Positions 25,200 through 33,821 of a stretch of 64,000 bases of DNA are shown one piece after another. This stretch comes from Bacteroidota bacterium (lineage in GTDB: Bacteria > Bacteroidota > Bacteroidia > B-17B0 > Aurantibacillaceae). The stretch lies in the NCBI GenBank assembly GCA_016194985.1, contig JACQAK010000013.1, positions 101,999-165,998 on the forward strand, given 5' to 3'. Position 1 is the first letter of the stretch; the number at the start of each line of letters is the position of its first letter. A program made the position numbers and the translations under genes. A model generated the notes under the pieces. It saw only the letters and a list, made by a program, of their open reading frames with translations, did not search any database and was not told the origin of the DNA.

Positions 25200-26507
25200 A
25201 TGTCTGAATCTAACAAAGACCAACAAATTGAAAGCCTGGAGGAGAAAGTGACTCATCTGAGCCGAATGCTTGTCAAATCATTTGGTTACGCCGATCAGGA
25301 TCCTGATACATTTTTGCAAAATGCCCGCAGAACAACCGAGGCCATTTGTCGCTTTATGTATACCAAGGAACTGGGTGAACCTAAAAGCAAAATGATGCTG
25401 AATGACTATGGCCGTGAATTATTACAAAAAAAGATCATTCCGGATAAAATTGGAATTTTAATAGGCACCATTCAAACCTACGGTAATTACGCCGCACATG
25501 CACAAGATGATTTATCGGAAGCTACCCGCGAATGGATTGCCCCCTGCCAAACAGCATTAGCCAGTTTAACCAATTGGTTCTTTCTGGAATATTTAAAAGG
25601 TAATGTACCTAACGAATTAATTACTCCCGTGCAAAGCTATGCTGAATCAGGCGGTGGCAAAAACACCAACATCGCACAATCAGCTACAGTTACCCAAAAA
25701 AAATCGCCCTTAGTTCCGATTTTAGTAGTGGCTTTAATTATTGTTATTGGAGGCTTTGCCGCTTTCTATTTCTTAAACAATAAATCTAAGGAAGTGGCCT
25801 CCGAACCACAACAATCAACAACGGCTTCAGATAATTCAATTAACCAGCAGGAATCAATCGTTGATCATTTAAACAGTGCTACGCCAAATGCCGACGCCAA
25901 ACGCATTGCGATTTTATATTTTGATAACGGGTCTGATAATACTGAATTATCTCGTTTAAGAAAAGGCTTAGCAGATATGTTGATTTCTGATTTATCTAAA
26001 ATCAAGATGCTAAATGTGATTGAGCGTGCAAGATTAGAAGAAATTTTAAAAGAGCAAAAGTTAAATAATTCCAAAGAGTTCGATCCATCCACCGCCACTA
26101 AAGTTGGTAAGCTTTTAGGCGTTCAATATATTTTAACCGGAGCCTTTTTTGATTTGATGGGAAGCATGCGTATGGACGCCCGCATTATCGACGTAGAAAC
26201 CGGAAAGATTATTAAAAGCGAAGGCATTGACGGACAAACCAACACCTTTTTCGACTTAGAGAAAAAGTTAGTGGTGAAAATTGCAAGTGGCTTAAATGTA
26301 GAATTAAAGGCTGATAATAAAGACCTCTCAGAAACAAAAACATCTTCTTTAAGCTACGAGACCTCTTTGTTATATTCAGATGCTTTAGATAAAATGGATA
26401 AAGGAGAAAATGGGAAGGCTATTGAATTACTAAAAAAAGTACTTCAAAAAAATCCTGATTTTGTTCCGGCTCAACAAGCACTAAGCAAATTAACAGCAAA
26501 GGTATAA
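25200..26507 (+). CDS. DUF4145-like/CsgG-like/TPR membrane protein
   Basis: The 435-residue protein has a helical N-terminal domain (about 20-140: RRTTEAICRFMYTKELG, IGTIQTYGNYAAHAQ) resembling DUF4145. One membrane segment (about 173-195) and an Ala/Ser/Gln linker follow, then a CsgG-like domain (about 235-375: IAILYFDNGS, KGLADMLISDLSKI, VIERARLEEILKEQKL, GVQYILTGAFF, RIIDVETGKI). It ends in a single TPR-like hairpin (about 390-432). The CsgG-like part faces the periplasm if the N-terminus is cytosolic. Its stop overlaps the next start (TAATG), a CsgG-like gene. An envelope-sensing role is inferred. Confidence 0.8.
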   Translation: MSESNKDQQIESLEEKVTHLSRMLVKSFGYADQDPDTFLQNARRTTEAICRFMYTKELGEPKSKMMLNDYGRELLQKKIIPDKIGILIGTIQTYGNYAAHAQDDLSEATREWIAPCQTALASLTNWFFLEYLKGNVPNELITPVQSYAESGGGKNTNIAQSATVTQKKSPLVPILVVALIIVIGGFAAFYFLNNKSKEVASEPQQSTTASDNSINQQESIVDHLNSATPNADAKRIAILYFDNGSDNTELSRLRKGLADMLISDLSKIKMLNVIERARLEEILKEQKLNNSKEFDPSTATKVGKLLGVQYILTGAFFDLMGSMRMDARIIDVETGKIIKSEGIDGQTNTFFDLEKKLVVKIASGLNVELKADNKDLSETKTSSLSYETSLLYSDALDKMDKGENGKAIELLKKVLQKNPDFVPAQQALSKLTAKV

Positions 26508-28027
26508 TGAAAAAAGGGTTCCTGTTTTTAATAGCTATCGTATTTGCATTACACATTCATGCAAAAACAATTGCTATTTCCTATTTTGACAACTCGAGTG
26601 GAGATGCCAAATATAATGCCCTATCCAAAGGTATTGCCGATATGCTCATTACCGATCTATCCAAAGTAAAAGGTGTAACGATTGTAGAGCGTGAAAAACT
26701 GGAAAAACTACTTCAGGAAATTAAATTAGGGCAATCCAAATACTTTGATCAATCCACCGCACAAAAATTAGGTAAAGGCTTAGGTGCACAGAATATTTTA
26801 ACGGGCTCTTTTTACATTTTAGATAATATCATTCGTTTGGATGCTCGTTTAATTGATGTGCAAACAGGTGGTGTTATTTTTGCGGAACAGGTAAGCGGCA
26901 ATAAAAACAATTTTTTTGCGTTGCACCAGCAACTGGCTAATCTGCTAGCCAAAAACATCAACGTACCTTACAGTCCGGATTTAAGTGGGCTTTACAAAGC
27001 TGGTGAGGAAGTAACTTTAAAAGAAGTAGTGAATTATTCAAATGCCTTGGAATTGCAGGATGTGGGCATGAGTAGTGACGCGAAGCAATTACTGGAAAAA
27101 ACCATTAAAGAGAATCCGAAATTTCATTTTGCAAAAAATAAATTAGATGAAATTAAAGAATGGTTAAAGAAAGTAGAACTACAACGCGAACAATTGATTT
27201 TAGAAGAACTTAAGAACACGATTAATAGTCTGGATGCCAATAGTGATAAATTCGGCATGCAGGTTAGTAATATCTGGACAACACTTTTATCGTCCTACAA
27301 ATATAATCAGCTATTATCATTTAATAATTCATTACGTAAAATGAAATTAGATGAAAAGAAAAAAATGTATGGCGAAGCATCTCCTATCACCTTAGGCGAA
27401 ATGATGCTGTTTTATGACTGCACCTCCCTTTCGGCCTTAAAAAAATACGAAGAAGTAATCGATGCCTCAAAACTGTTCATCACCAACTACCCTACCAGCT
27501 TATATTTTCAAAGTGTGAAAATGAACTTGGAACAAGCCATTAAAGAATTGGAACAACGCAGTAATGGTAAAAAAGGCATCGACACCAAATTATCTGCCGA
27601 ATCACTGGACGCTTACATTACTTACCTGAATAAGCTGGAATGGAAATCGAATCTGCAGTTTGTGGATGACAAAGATTACAAACACTATTTACAATTGTAC
27701 AGATCGCAGGTATTAAGTGCCAATACCGAAGTGATCAGGAACTGGGATGAAAGCATTAAGTTTAATGAGTTTACCGAATTTTTTAACGTAGCTAAACAGT
27801 TCAATGATACCAAGACAATGGAAGACATTATAGCAGCTTGCAAAGTGGTGTTTACCGAATCAGACGATCAGGACAGAACCTTTTCTCTGGAAAATAGTTT
27901 AGAAGATTTAAAAACAAAAAACATCGAAAAAGCTGATAAAATAAAAGAACTGGAAACCATTTCCAAAAAAGGGTCCAAAGCCGAATTAGAAAAAATTATT
28001 AAGAAAAGCCGGAGATTATACTTTTAA
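26507..28027 (+). CDS. CsgG-like secreted protein, 5' part (frameshifted)
   Basis: This 506-residue reading frame begins with a signal peptide (about 1-19, ending HIHA) and a CsgG-like domain (about 20-160: IAISYFDNSSGD, KGIADMLITDLSKV, IVEREKLEKLLQEIKLGQ, LGAQNILTGSFY, DARLIDVQTG) closely similar to that of the upstream gene. A helical region with repeat-like hairpins follows. The frame goes off after KIIKK at a run of four A (28004-28007) and stops at 28027. Removing one A continues it as KKAGDYTFKQKDYDKTIREL into the 3' part, giving about 630 residues. It is probably periplasmic or outer-membrane associated. Confidence 0.8.
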   Translation: MKKGFLFLIAIVFALHIHAKTIAISYFDNSSGDAKYNALSKGIADMLITDLSKVKGVTIVEREKLEKLLQEIKLGQSKYFDQSTAQKLGKGLGAQNILTGSFYILDNIIRLDARLIDVQTGGVIFAEQVSGNKNNFFALHQQLANLLAKNINVPYSPDLSGLYKAGEEVTLKEVVNYSNALELQDVGMSSDAKQLLEKTIKENPKFHFAKNKLDEIKEWLKKVELQREQLILEELKNTINSLDANSDKFGMQVSNIWTTLLSSYKYNQLLSFNNSLRKMKLDEKKKMYGEASPITLGEMMLFYDCTSLSALKKYEEVIDASKLFITNYPTSLYFQSVKMNLEQAIKELEQRSNGKKGIDTKLSAESLDAYITYLNKLEWKSNLQFVDDKDYKHYLQLYRSQVLSANTEVIRNWDESIKFNEFTEFFNVAKQFNDTKTMEDIIAACKVVFTESDDQDRTFSLENSLEDLKTKNIEKADKIKELETISKKGSKAELEKIIKKSRRLYF

Positions 28028-28397
28028 ACAAAAAGATTACGACAAAACCATTCGTGAACTGACACAGGATCTCAAGAATTTACAAAACGATTACGCAAAT
28101 TATCTGAAGAATGTAAAAGGTTTGGACCCTATGGTAAATGTATTAGAAAACTATGCCAAGATCTATAACGAAAACCATCAGTATGCTGATGAAGTGTATA
28201 CCAGAAATCAATTATTGGATCTGTTTAAACTGGATAGCGACAAAGAACAATTACAACTGTATTTGTTAACGATGAGTTATTATAACTTGGGTTATTTTGA
28301 TAACGTTAAAAAAACAGCGGGTATTTTAAAAGAAAAATACCCTTCCGGTTCTTATACTGAATCCATTTCATCCATCGTTAGTTATTTGCCACAATAG
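28008..28397 (+). CDS. CsgG-like protein, 3' part (frameshifted, no own start)
   Basis: The second frame of the broken gene reads AGDYTFKQKDYDKTIRELTQ, then a TPR-like helical tail (YADEVYTRNQLLDLF, MSYYNLGYFDNVKKTAGILK) that ends two bases before the SpoIIE-type phosphatase gene. It has no start codon with a plausible leader; TTG 28122 lies in the middle of a helix. It is the C-terminal end of the preceding gene displaced by one base in the A run 28004-28007. Confidence 0.75.
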   Translation, partial: AGDYTFKQKDYDKTIRELTQDLKNLQNDYANYLKNVKGLDPMVNVLENYAKIYNENHQYADEVYTRNQLLDLFKLDSDKEQLQLYLLTMSYYNLGYFDNVKKTAGILKEKYPSGSYTESISSIVSYLPQ

Positions 28398-28399
28398 TT

Positions 28400-30328
28400 A
28401 TGTCAACAAACCACACAACCGCTATAAACGAACTAAACACAAAAGCGTGGGCGTACAGATATATTGACAGGGCAAAAGCCATGACACTTGCTACTGAAGC
28501 AAAATTAACGGCTTTACATAACAATCAACTCACAGACTTTCATTTTGCTCAACTCACTATTGCTCAGTTAGCCTTTTGGAAATCGAGTGAAAGTGAACAA
28601 TTGATCACCGCAAACGAAGCTGTCATCTATTTTGAAAAAGAACAAATCGCTCATGGCATATCACGAGCCAATGCTGTTTGCGCCGGTATGTATGATCAGT
28701 TTGGCCAATACGAAAAGGCCATGCAACATGCTCTAAATGCTGTAAAAGCAAGCGAGTTGATTAATGATGATACTAACAAAGGTGATTGCTATACAACGCT
28801 CGGACAAATTTATTCGCGCATACATGATTACAGCAACGCGATCCAAGCTTTAACAAAAGGCTTACATAGTCGTCAACAAATAAACGATGATAAAGCAATA
28901 GCCTCTTCTTTAAATTTAATAGCACGCAATTATGTGCTAAGTAAAAAGTACGACGACGCTAAAAATTATTATAATCAAAGTTTAGCGATAAGAGAGCGCA
29001 GTAAAGATGAAGATGGAATTCCGTGGACCTATCTTGGCTTAGCCAGCTTATATGCCGAACAGGGAGACTGGAATCTATCTTTAGAGTATTATCAAAAAGC
29101 AGAACGATCCAATGTAAAACACGAACAACGTTTTGATGTGTTGTGCTTGTTAGGTAAAGGAAAAAATCATTTACATCAAAGTAATCTTTCTGAAAGTATT
29201 GCCTGCTTAAATAAAGCCCTAATTATTTCACAGGAATTAAAAATCACGTCCATTCAATCCGAAGTGCATGAGCTATTAGCTCAAGCCTTTGAGAAATCAG
29301 GCGATTTAGAGCAGGCCTTATTTCATTACAAAACATATAATACCTTACGTCAGGAGTTATTAAGCAATGATAAAGTTAACACACTTAAAAATCAACAAAT
29401 TACCTTCTCGGTAGAAGCAGCCGAAAAAGAAGCAGAGATCCATCGCCTGAAACATGTAGAACTTAAAAATGCTTTTGATCAGATTGCTGCACAGCATCAC
29501 CAGTTAGAAGAAAAGAGTAAAGAGATTACCGATAGTATCAGCTATGCCAAACGCATACAGGATGCCTATTTACCGGCAAAAGACTTACTAACTACGATCT
29601 TTCCTCAAGCCTTTTTATTATTTAAACCAAAAGATATTGTGAGTGGTGACTTTTATTGGTTCAGTCAATTAAACTCTACTACTCCATCTCGTATTTTTGC
29701 CGCCGCCGATTGCACAGGGCACGGTGTACCGGGTGCAATTATGAGTGTGATTTGTAGCAATGCCTTAAACGAAGTGGTTGGCAACAAATATATACATCAA
29801 CCTGATTTAATTTTAAATGAAGTGCGCAACTTAGTTACGGCATCCTTTAAGAAGCAAGGAGAAGCCACACAAAAAGACGGGATGGATATTTCGTTGGTGC
29901 GATTAATAGATATGGATGGAAAAACCACTCTACAATATGCCGGCGCTAACAATCCCCTATGGATCGTCAGAAAAGGGCAACCGTCTACTCCATCAGAAAA
30001 TATAATAGCAACAAGCACACATTATTTAATAGAGATCAAAGCTGATAAACAGCCCATTGGCAATTACGAAAAAATGAATCCCTTTACCTTGCATCAAATG
30101 GACTTACAAAGTGGCGATACCATTTATTCTTTCTCCGACGGATATGCCGATCAGTTTGGCGGCACCTTTGGAAAAAAGCTAAAATACAAACCACTGAAAG
30201 ATTTGATCCTTTCTATTCAGGATAAAGATATGAGTGAACAACACACCATTTTATTCAATGCTTACAACGACTGGAAAAGAAATTTCGAACAGATCGATGA
30301 TGTATGTATGATTGGTGTGAGGGTTTAA
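28400..30328 (+). CDS. TPR-containing SpoIIE-type PP2C phosphatase
   Basis: The 642-residue protein has TPR repeats (about 60-330; clear units AYNQFGQYEKAM-like, YSRIHDYSNAIQALTKGL, YVLSKKYDDAKNYYNQSL, YAEQGDWNLSLEYYQKA), a coiled coil (about 330-385) ending SYAKRIQDAYLP, and a SpoIIE domain (about 395-642). The latter has metal-binding motifs KPKDIVSGDFYWF, AAADCTGHGVPGAIMS, KDGMDISLV, QYAGANNPLW and FSDGYADQFGG. It should remove phosphate from Ser/Thr, commonly on anti-sigma-factor antagonists. No signal peptide is present. It follows the CsgG-like genes by two bases, so envelope state may feed into this phosphatase (inference). Confidence 0.88.
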   Translation: MSTNHTTAINELNTKAWAYRYIDRAKAMTLATEAKLTALHNNQLTDFHFAQLTIAQLAFWKSSESEQLITANEAVIYFEKEQIAHGISRANAVCAGMYDQFGQYEKAMQHALNAVKASELINDDTNKGDCYTTLGQIYSRIHDYSNAIQALTKGLHSRQQINDDKAIASSLNLIARNYVLSKKYDDAKNYYNQSLAIRERSKDEDGIPWTYLGLASLYAEQGDWNLSLEYYQKAERSNVKHEQRFDVLCLLGKGKNHLHQSNLSESIACLNKALIISQELKITSIQSEVHELLAQAFEKSGDLEQALFHYKTYNTLRQELLSNDKVNTLKNQQITFSVEAAEKEAEIHRLKHVELKNAFDQIAAQHHQLEEKSKEITDSISYAKRIQDAYLPAKDLLTTIFPQAFLLFKPKDIVSGDFYWFSQLNSTTPSRIFAAADCTGHGVPGAIMSVICSNALNEVVGNKYIHQPDLILNEVRNLVTASFKKQGEATQKDGMDISLVRLIDMDGKTTLQYAGANNPLWIVRKGQPSTPSENIIATSTHYLIEIKADKQPIGNYEKMNPFTLHQMDLQSGDTIYSFSDGYADQFGGTFGKKLKYKPLKDLILSIQDKDMSEQHTILFNAYNDWKRNFEQIDDVCMIGVRV

Positions 30329-30332
30329 ATTT

Positions 30333-30440
30333 TGTCAGTTCGAGCGGAGTCAAAGGCTTTCTAAAATAGTATGTCACTTCGAGCGTAGTCGAGAAGCGTT
30401 CTAAAATTCTTTCTAGTTCTCGACTACGCTCGAACTGACA
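30333..30440. repeat. REP-like cluster (three arms)
   Basis: Three related arms are seen: 30333-30356 (TGTCAGTTCGAGCGGAGTCA start), 30371-30394 (TGTCACTTCGAGCGTAGTCG start) and the inverted copy 30417-30440 (ending CTCGAACTGACA). The last two can pair over 24 bases. They fill the gap between two convergent genes and may end both transcripts. Confidence 0.8.
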
Positions 30441-30448
30441 AGAGCACC

Positions 30449-30994
30449 TTAATTCAACGAAGGATCATAAGAAAAATCCGCGAAGGCTTTATAACCCGGG
30501 TTTATCTTAACAAGCTCCTCACCCCATAATTCATCGGGATGAACACTCATTAATTGGTGGTAATCAACTGTTTTCTCAAACCACATATCATTTTCCAGCT
30601 CACCGGAAAGTTGTTCTTCGCCCCAGCCGCTATAACCAATATAAAAACGGATCTGATGGGAAGACACCTCACCCCTTTCGATTAGTTCTGATAACTCAAA
30701 GAAATTACCTCCCCAATAGATATCACCGGTAATATGCTGACTGTCGCTTATTTTAGAGCCAAGGGTATGCGTGTAAAACAATTGGTTGGGAGACACCGGA
30801 CCGCCCTCAAACAAAGGGAAATTGCCATTCTTTAAATGGGGAAAAATATCACGCAATAATAATCCGTGCGATTTATTGATAATAAAGCCAAGGCTCCCGT
30901 CTGCAGTATGTTCGCAAATATAGATTACCGAGCGTTTAAAATGTCCGTCCTGTAAAAATGGTTTGGCTATTAATATATCTCCTGCCTTTATCAA
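30449..30994 (-). CDS. YqgE/AlgH family protein
   Basis: The 181-residue protein matches YqgE/AlgH from end to end: GDILIAKPFLQDGHFKRSVI at the start, GSLGFIINKS, FEGGPVSPNQLFYTH in the middle, and RFYIGYSGWGEEQLSGEL near the end. It is a cytosolic alpha/beta fold; its activity is not established, and the regulator name algH comes from Pseudomonas. It diverges from pdxH with only 36 bases between the start codons, so the promoters overlap. A REP-like cluster lies downstream. Confidence 0.9.
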   Translation of the reverse strand: MIKAGDILIAKPFLQDGHFKRSVIYICEHTADGSLGFIINKSHGLLLRDIFPHLKNGNFPLFEGGPVSPNQLFYTHTLGSKISDSQHITGDIYWGGNFFELSELIERGEVSSHQIRFYIGYSGWGEEQLSGELENDMWFEKTVDYHQLMSVHPDELWGEELVKINPGYKAFADFSYDPSLN

Positions 30995-31006
30995 GAATAA
31001 ACTCTT

Positions 31007-31014
31007 TATATTTG
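31007..31014 (+). promoter_or_regulatory. Candidate -7 box for pdxH
   Basis: TATATTTG matches TANNTTTG exactly and lies 16 bases before the ATG at 31031, which would leave a leader of about 10 bases. The -33 region lies within the first codons of the divergent YqgE gene and is not a clear TTTG. Confidence 0.4.
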
Positions 31015-31030
31015 TGTAAAATTACAAAAA

Positions 31031-31684
31031 ATGAGTCAGGTAAACCAGCATATTTCTCAGTTACGCGAAGATTTCATGAAAGGTGAATTGAATGAAAGCA
31101 ATTTACATAAAACGCCCGATATGCAATTTGAACAATGGATGAAAGATGCCATTGATGCTAAGGTAAATGAAGTACCTGCCTGCAATTTAGCAACCGTTGA
31201 TAAAAATCATAAGCCATCCGCACGGATTATTTACTTACGCGAATTTGCTAATAATGAATTTTATTTTTATACCAATTACGATTCCCGCAAGGGACAACAG
31301 ATCGCTGAAAACCCTCATGTATGCTTAACTTTTTTTTGGCCCGAATTGGAGCGACAAATTCGTATTGAAGGAATCATAACTCAAAAAGCGGATAAAGAAA
31401 AAAGTGATGCCTATTTTAATGCTCGTCCGAAAGACTCTAAAATAGGCGCCTGGAGCTCTCCACAGAGTAGTGTATTAAACAACCGCGAAGAATTAAATAC
31501 CTTCATTGAAGGCAATAAGACAAAATTCGGTAATCAGGAAATTCCCCGTCCTGAATTTTGGGGCGGCTATATCATTAAAGCCAACTACTACGAATTTTGG
31601 CAAGGACGTAAAAATCGCTTACACGATCGCATTGCTTTTACTTTAGAGAATGGCAATTGGAAGATAGAGAGATTAGCACCATAA
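31031..31684 (+). CDS. pdxH: Pyridoxamine 5'-phosphate oxidase
   Basis: The 217-residue protein has the usual length of PdxH. It oxidises pyridoxamine or pyridoxine 5'-phosphate to pyridoxal 5'-phosphate with FMN and oxygen. Family features are PDMQFEQWMKDAIDA, PSARIIYLREF, FYFYTNYDSRKGQQI (FMN-binding), FFWPELERQIRIEG, ARPKDSKIGAWSSPQS and the C-terminal YYEFWQGRKNRLHDR followed by WKIERLAP. Both substrate-binding Arg positions of the RLHDR end are present. It is cytosolic, probably a single-gene unit ended by the hairpin at 31701. Confidence 0.95.
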   Translation: MSQVNQHISQLREDFMKGELNESNLHKTPDMQFEQWMKDAIDAKVNEVPACNLATVDKNHKPSARIIYLREFANNEFYFYTNYDSRKGQQIAENPHVCLTFFWPELERQIRIEGIITQKADKEKSDAYFNARPKDSKIGAWSSPQSSVLNNREELNTFIEGNKTKFGNQEIPRPEFWGGYIIKANYYEFWQGRKNRLHDRIAFTLENGNWKIERLAP

Positions 31685-31700
31685 ATATTAACTATTTCAG

Positions 31701-31732
31701 GTTTCTTGTTTCAAGTTACCTGAACAAGAAAC
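31701..31732 (+). terminator. Hairpin after pdxH
   Basis: GTTTCTTGTT and AACAAGAAAC form a perfect 10-bp stem with a 12-base loop. No T run follows, so it may be a weak terminator or a control hairpin for the arginase-family gene at 31761. Confidence 0.4.
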
Positions 31733-31760
31733 ATTAAACTTAAAAACCAGAAACATTATT

Positions 31761-32804
31761 ATGAACAAACAAGAAAAAATAAAAAACTTTGATCCAAACA
31801 GCGTAGGAGACGTTAACGCCAATATGTTTGGTTTACCATTTACTACACTGGAATCTGAAACTGTATTAATACCCGTGCCTTGGGAAGTAACCGTAAGCTA
31901 CGGCGGCGGCACCATTGACGGACCACAACAAATATTTGACGCCTCTTTTCAGGTAGATTTATTCGACCCGATTGTGAAAGACGCATGGAAAATGGGGATT
32001 GCCATGGACGATTTTAGCGAAGAGCTAAGAGAGAAAAGCGAGATCTATCGCCCTGTAGCGGAGATTATTATTGACAGACAAAGTAACGGAGAACCATCTT
32101 CGGAAATTGAAGAAATAAAAAACGTCAATAAAGTGTGCGAAGAAATGAACGCCTGGGTGAAAAAACGCGCCCTGCATTTCTTAAAACAAAATAAAAGCGT
32201 TGGTTTAATTGGCGGTGACCACTCTACTCCACTAGGCATGATTGATGCGTTGGGAGAGCACTTTGGAGAATTTGCCATTTTACAAATTGATGCGCATGCC
32301 GATTTACGTGTCGCCTACGAAGGTTTTGAATATTCCCATGCATCTATTATGTACAACGCCTTGAAAAGACATAGCGTACAAAAATTAGTGCAGGTAGGCA
32401 TCAGAGATTATTGTCAGGCTGAGTTGGATATCATTAATAATTCTAACGGCCGTGTGAAAACATTTTTTGACAGAGACATTAAACAACAACAATACAAAGG
32501 CAAAAGCTGGGATACCATTTGCCAGGAAATTGTAGCCGAATTACCACAAAACATTTATTTAAGTTTTGATATTGATGGCCTTGACCCCAAATTATGTCCC
32601 GGTACAGGAACCCCTGTAGCAGGTGGTTTTGAGACCGATCAGGTATTATATTTATTAGAACAGGTTGTCGCTGCAGGTAAAACCTTCATCGCCTTCGACT
32701 TAAATGAAGTGGGTGGCGAAGACGAATGGAATGCCAATGTAGCATCGCGTTTATTATACCGCATTGCTAATTTAGCAGCACATAGCCAAGGGAAGAAACC
32801 ATAG
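31761..32804 (+). CDS. Arginase/agmatinase-family ureohydrolase
   Basis: The 347-residue protein carries all binuclear manganese motifs of the ureohydrolase family: GGDHSTPLG (His154), DAHADLR (Asp177, His179, Asp181) and SFDIDGLDP. These enzymes split guanidino groups from arginine, agmatine or related substrates. Overall it resembles the Bacteroidota agmatinase-family branch (long N-terminal region with VPWEVTVSYGGGT), but the substrate cannot be told from sequence alone. No speA or polyamine genes are nearby. A strong bidirectional terminator follows at 32825. Confidence 0.88.
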   Translation: MNKQEKIKNFDPNSVGDVNANMFGLPFTTLESETVLIPVPWEVTVSYGGGTIDGPQQIFDASFQVDLFDPIVKDAWKMGIAMDDFSEELREKSEIYRPVAEIIIDRQSNGEPSSEIEEIKNVNKVCEEMNAWVKKRALHFLKQNKSVGLIGGDHSTPLGMIDALGEHFGEFAILQIDAHADLRVAYEGFEYSHASIMYNALKRHSVQKLVQVGIRDYCQAELDIINNSNGRVKTFFDRDIKQQQYKGKSWDTICQEIVAELPQNIYLSFDIDGLDPKLCPGTGTPVAGGFETDQVLYLLEQVVAAGKTFIAFDLNEVGGEDEWNANVASRLLYRIANLAAHSQGKKP

Positions 32805-32824
32805 TAGTAACTAAATAAGAATTG

Positions 32825-32854
32825 AAAAAGGCTGAGAGAAATCTCGGCCTTTTT
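32825..32854. terminator. Bidirectional terminator
   Basis: AAAAAGGCTGAGA and TCTCGGCCTTTTT pair around GAAA (one G-T mismatch). A and T runs on both sides serve the convergent genes ending at 32804 and 32858. Confidence 0.85.
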
Positions 32855-32857
32855 ACA

Positions 32858-33118
32858 TTAATTAGCTTGAACAGCTTCAATAAATATATAGTATTCCGTG
32901 GGGGGATATAATTCCATCTCATTTACATATTTTATTAATTCATTATACTGCCTTTGTTCTATTTGATATGGTCTATAGTAATCGGGGTCGTCGTCAAAAT
33001 GCTTAAATAACTTTTTCAATAAATCAAGATTAATTACATCAACATTAATTTCTCGAAAAAATTTCCCACCTTCTTTTTTTTCAAACACGGTAATTAAACG
33101 TTCTATTTTCATCAGCAT
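32858..33118 (-). CDS. Hypothetical protein
   Basis: An 86-residue soluble protein rich in charged and aromatic residues (FFREINVDVINLDLLKKLFK, YYRPYQIEQRQYNELIKYVN), without a recognised family. Its start overlaps the stop of the alpha/beta hydrolase gene (TAATG), so it is translationally coupled to it, and the terminator at 32825 ends the pair. Function unknown. Confidence 0.7.
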   Translation of the reverse strand: MLMKIERLITVFEKKEGGKFFREINVDVINLDLLKKLFKHFDDDPDYYRPYQIEQRQYNELIKYVNEMELYPPTEYYIFIEAVQAN

Positions 33119-33798
33119 TAACTAAATCTCAAAATTATTTGACTCAACAACTCCACATCCACAGTCTCTATAGGATGCTTAGTATCAGGCAACATATACA
33201 TCGCTCCGTTTTTTAATTGCTTATAAACGGCCGTGGTTTCTTCTAAAGTAACCATGGTGTCTTTATCTGCTAAGCCAATGAGTACTTTGTTTTCAATCGT
33301 TGTGTAATCATTTAAGGACAACGTATTTTTGTTACCGAGGCTTATCATCATCTCTGCTGTTTTTTGAAGCAACACTTCCCAATCCCTACCATGTCTTTGT
33401 TTCAGAGCTTCTGCAAACTTCGGCACTTTTTCTATGATGGTTTTTGCATCAAGCATCTTTGCTTCTTTTTGTGCGATCTCAGGACTCCATTCGAACTTGG
33501 TTCCGAGCGTAATAATAGTTCCTAAGACGTTTGGTTGTTGGTGCGCTAAATACAAGGCCACATAGCCACCCATGCTATAGCCAAACACGGTTGGTTTATT
33601 CAAATGGTTGGCTTTAATAAATTGTTCTAACTCTGTAGCAAATTGCTCAATACTAAAATTATCAGCAAAAGGTGTTTGTCCGTGCCCGCTGAAATTCAGT
33701 GTATGAACCTGAAAGCCTTGTTGCTGAAGCTCTTTAGCGAGGGGTTCTAATTGGTCTTTGGCGCCAATAGCACCGTGTAGTAAAATAATATCTTTCAT
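33118..33798 (-). CDS. Alpha/beta hydrolase
   Basis: The 226-residue protein begins with the hydrolase strand IILLHGAIG (oxyanion region) and has the nucleophile elbow GYSMGG (Ser75), an acid in GLADKD (about Asp178 or Asp180) and His208 in DTKHPIE, which together make a complete catalytic triad. The size and lack of a large cap fit small cytosolic esterases of the MhpC/BioH type. The substrate is unknown. It lies between the cation-efflux gene (23 bases upstream) and a coupled small gene. Confidence 0.85.
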   Translation of the reverse strand: MKDIILLHGAIGAKDQLEPLAKELQQQGFQVHTLNFSGHGQTPFADNFSIEQFATELEQFIKANHLNKPTVFGYSMGGYVALYLAHQQPNVLGTIITLGTKFEWSPEIAQKEAKMLDAKTIIEKVPKFAEALKQRHGRDWEVLLQKTAEMMISLGNKNTLSLNDYTTIENKVLIGLADKDTMVTLEETTAVYKQLKNGAMYMLPDTKHPIETVDVELLSQIILRFS

Positions 33799-33821
33799 AT
33801 AAACTATACGCTATACATCAC

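Noticed and set aside
28122-28397. Independent small gene with a TTG start
   Set aside because: The frame is open upstream and joins the CsgG-like gene when one A is removed; it is the tail of that gene.
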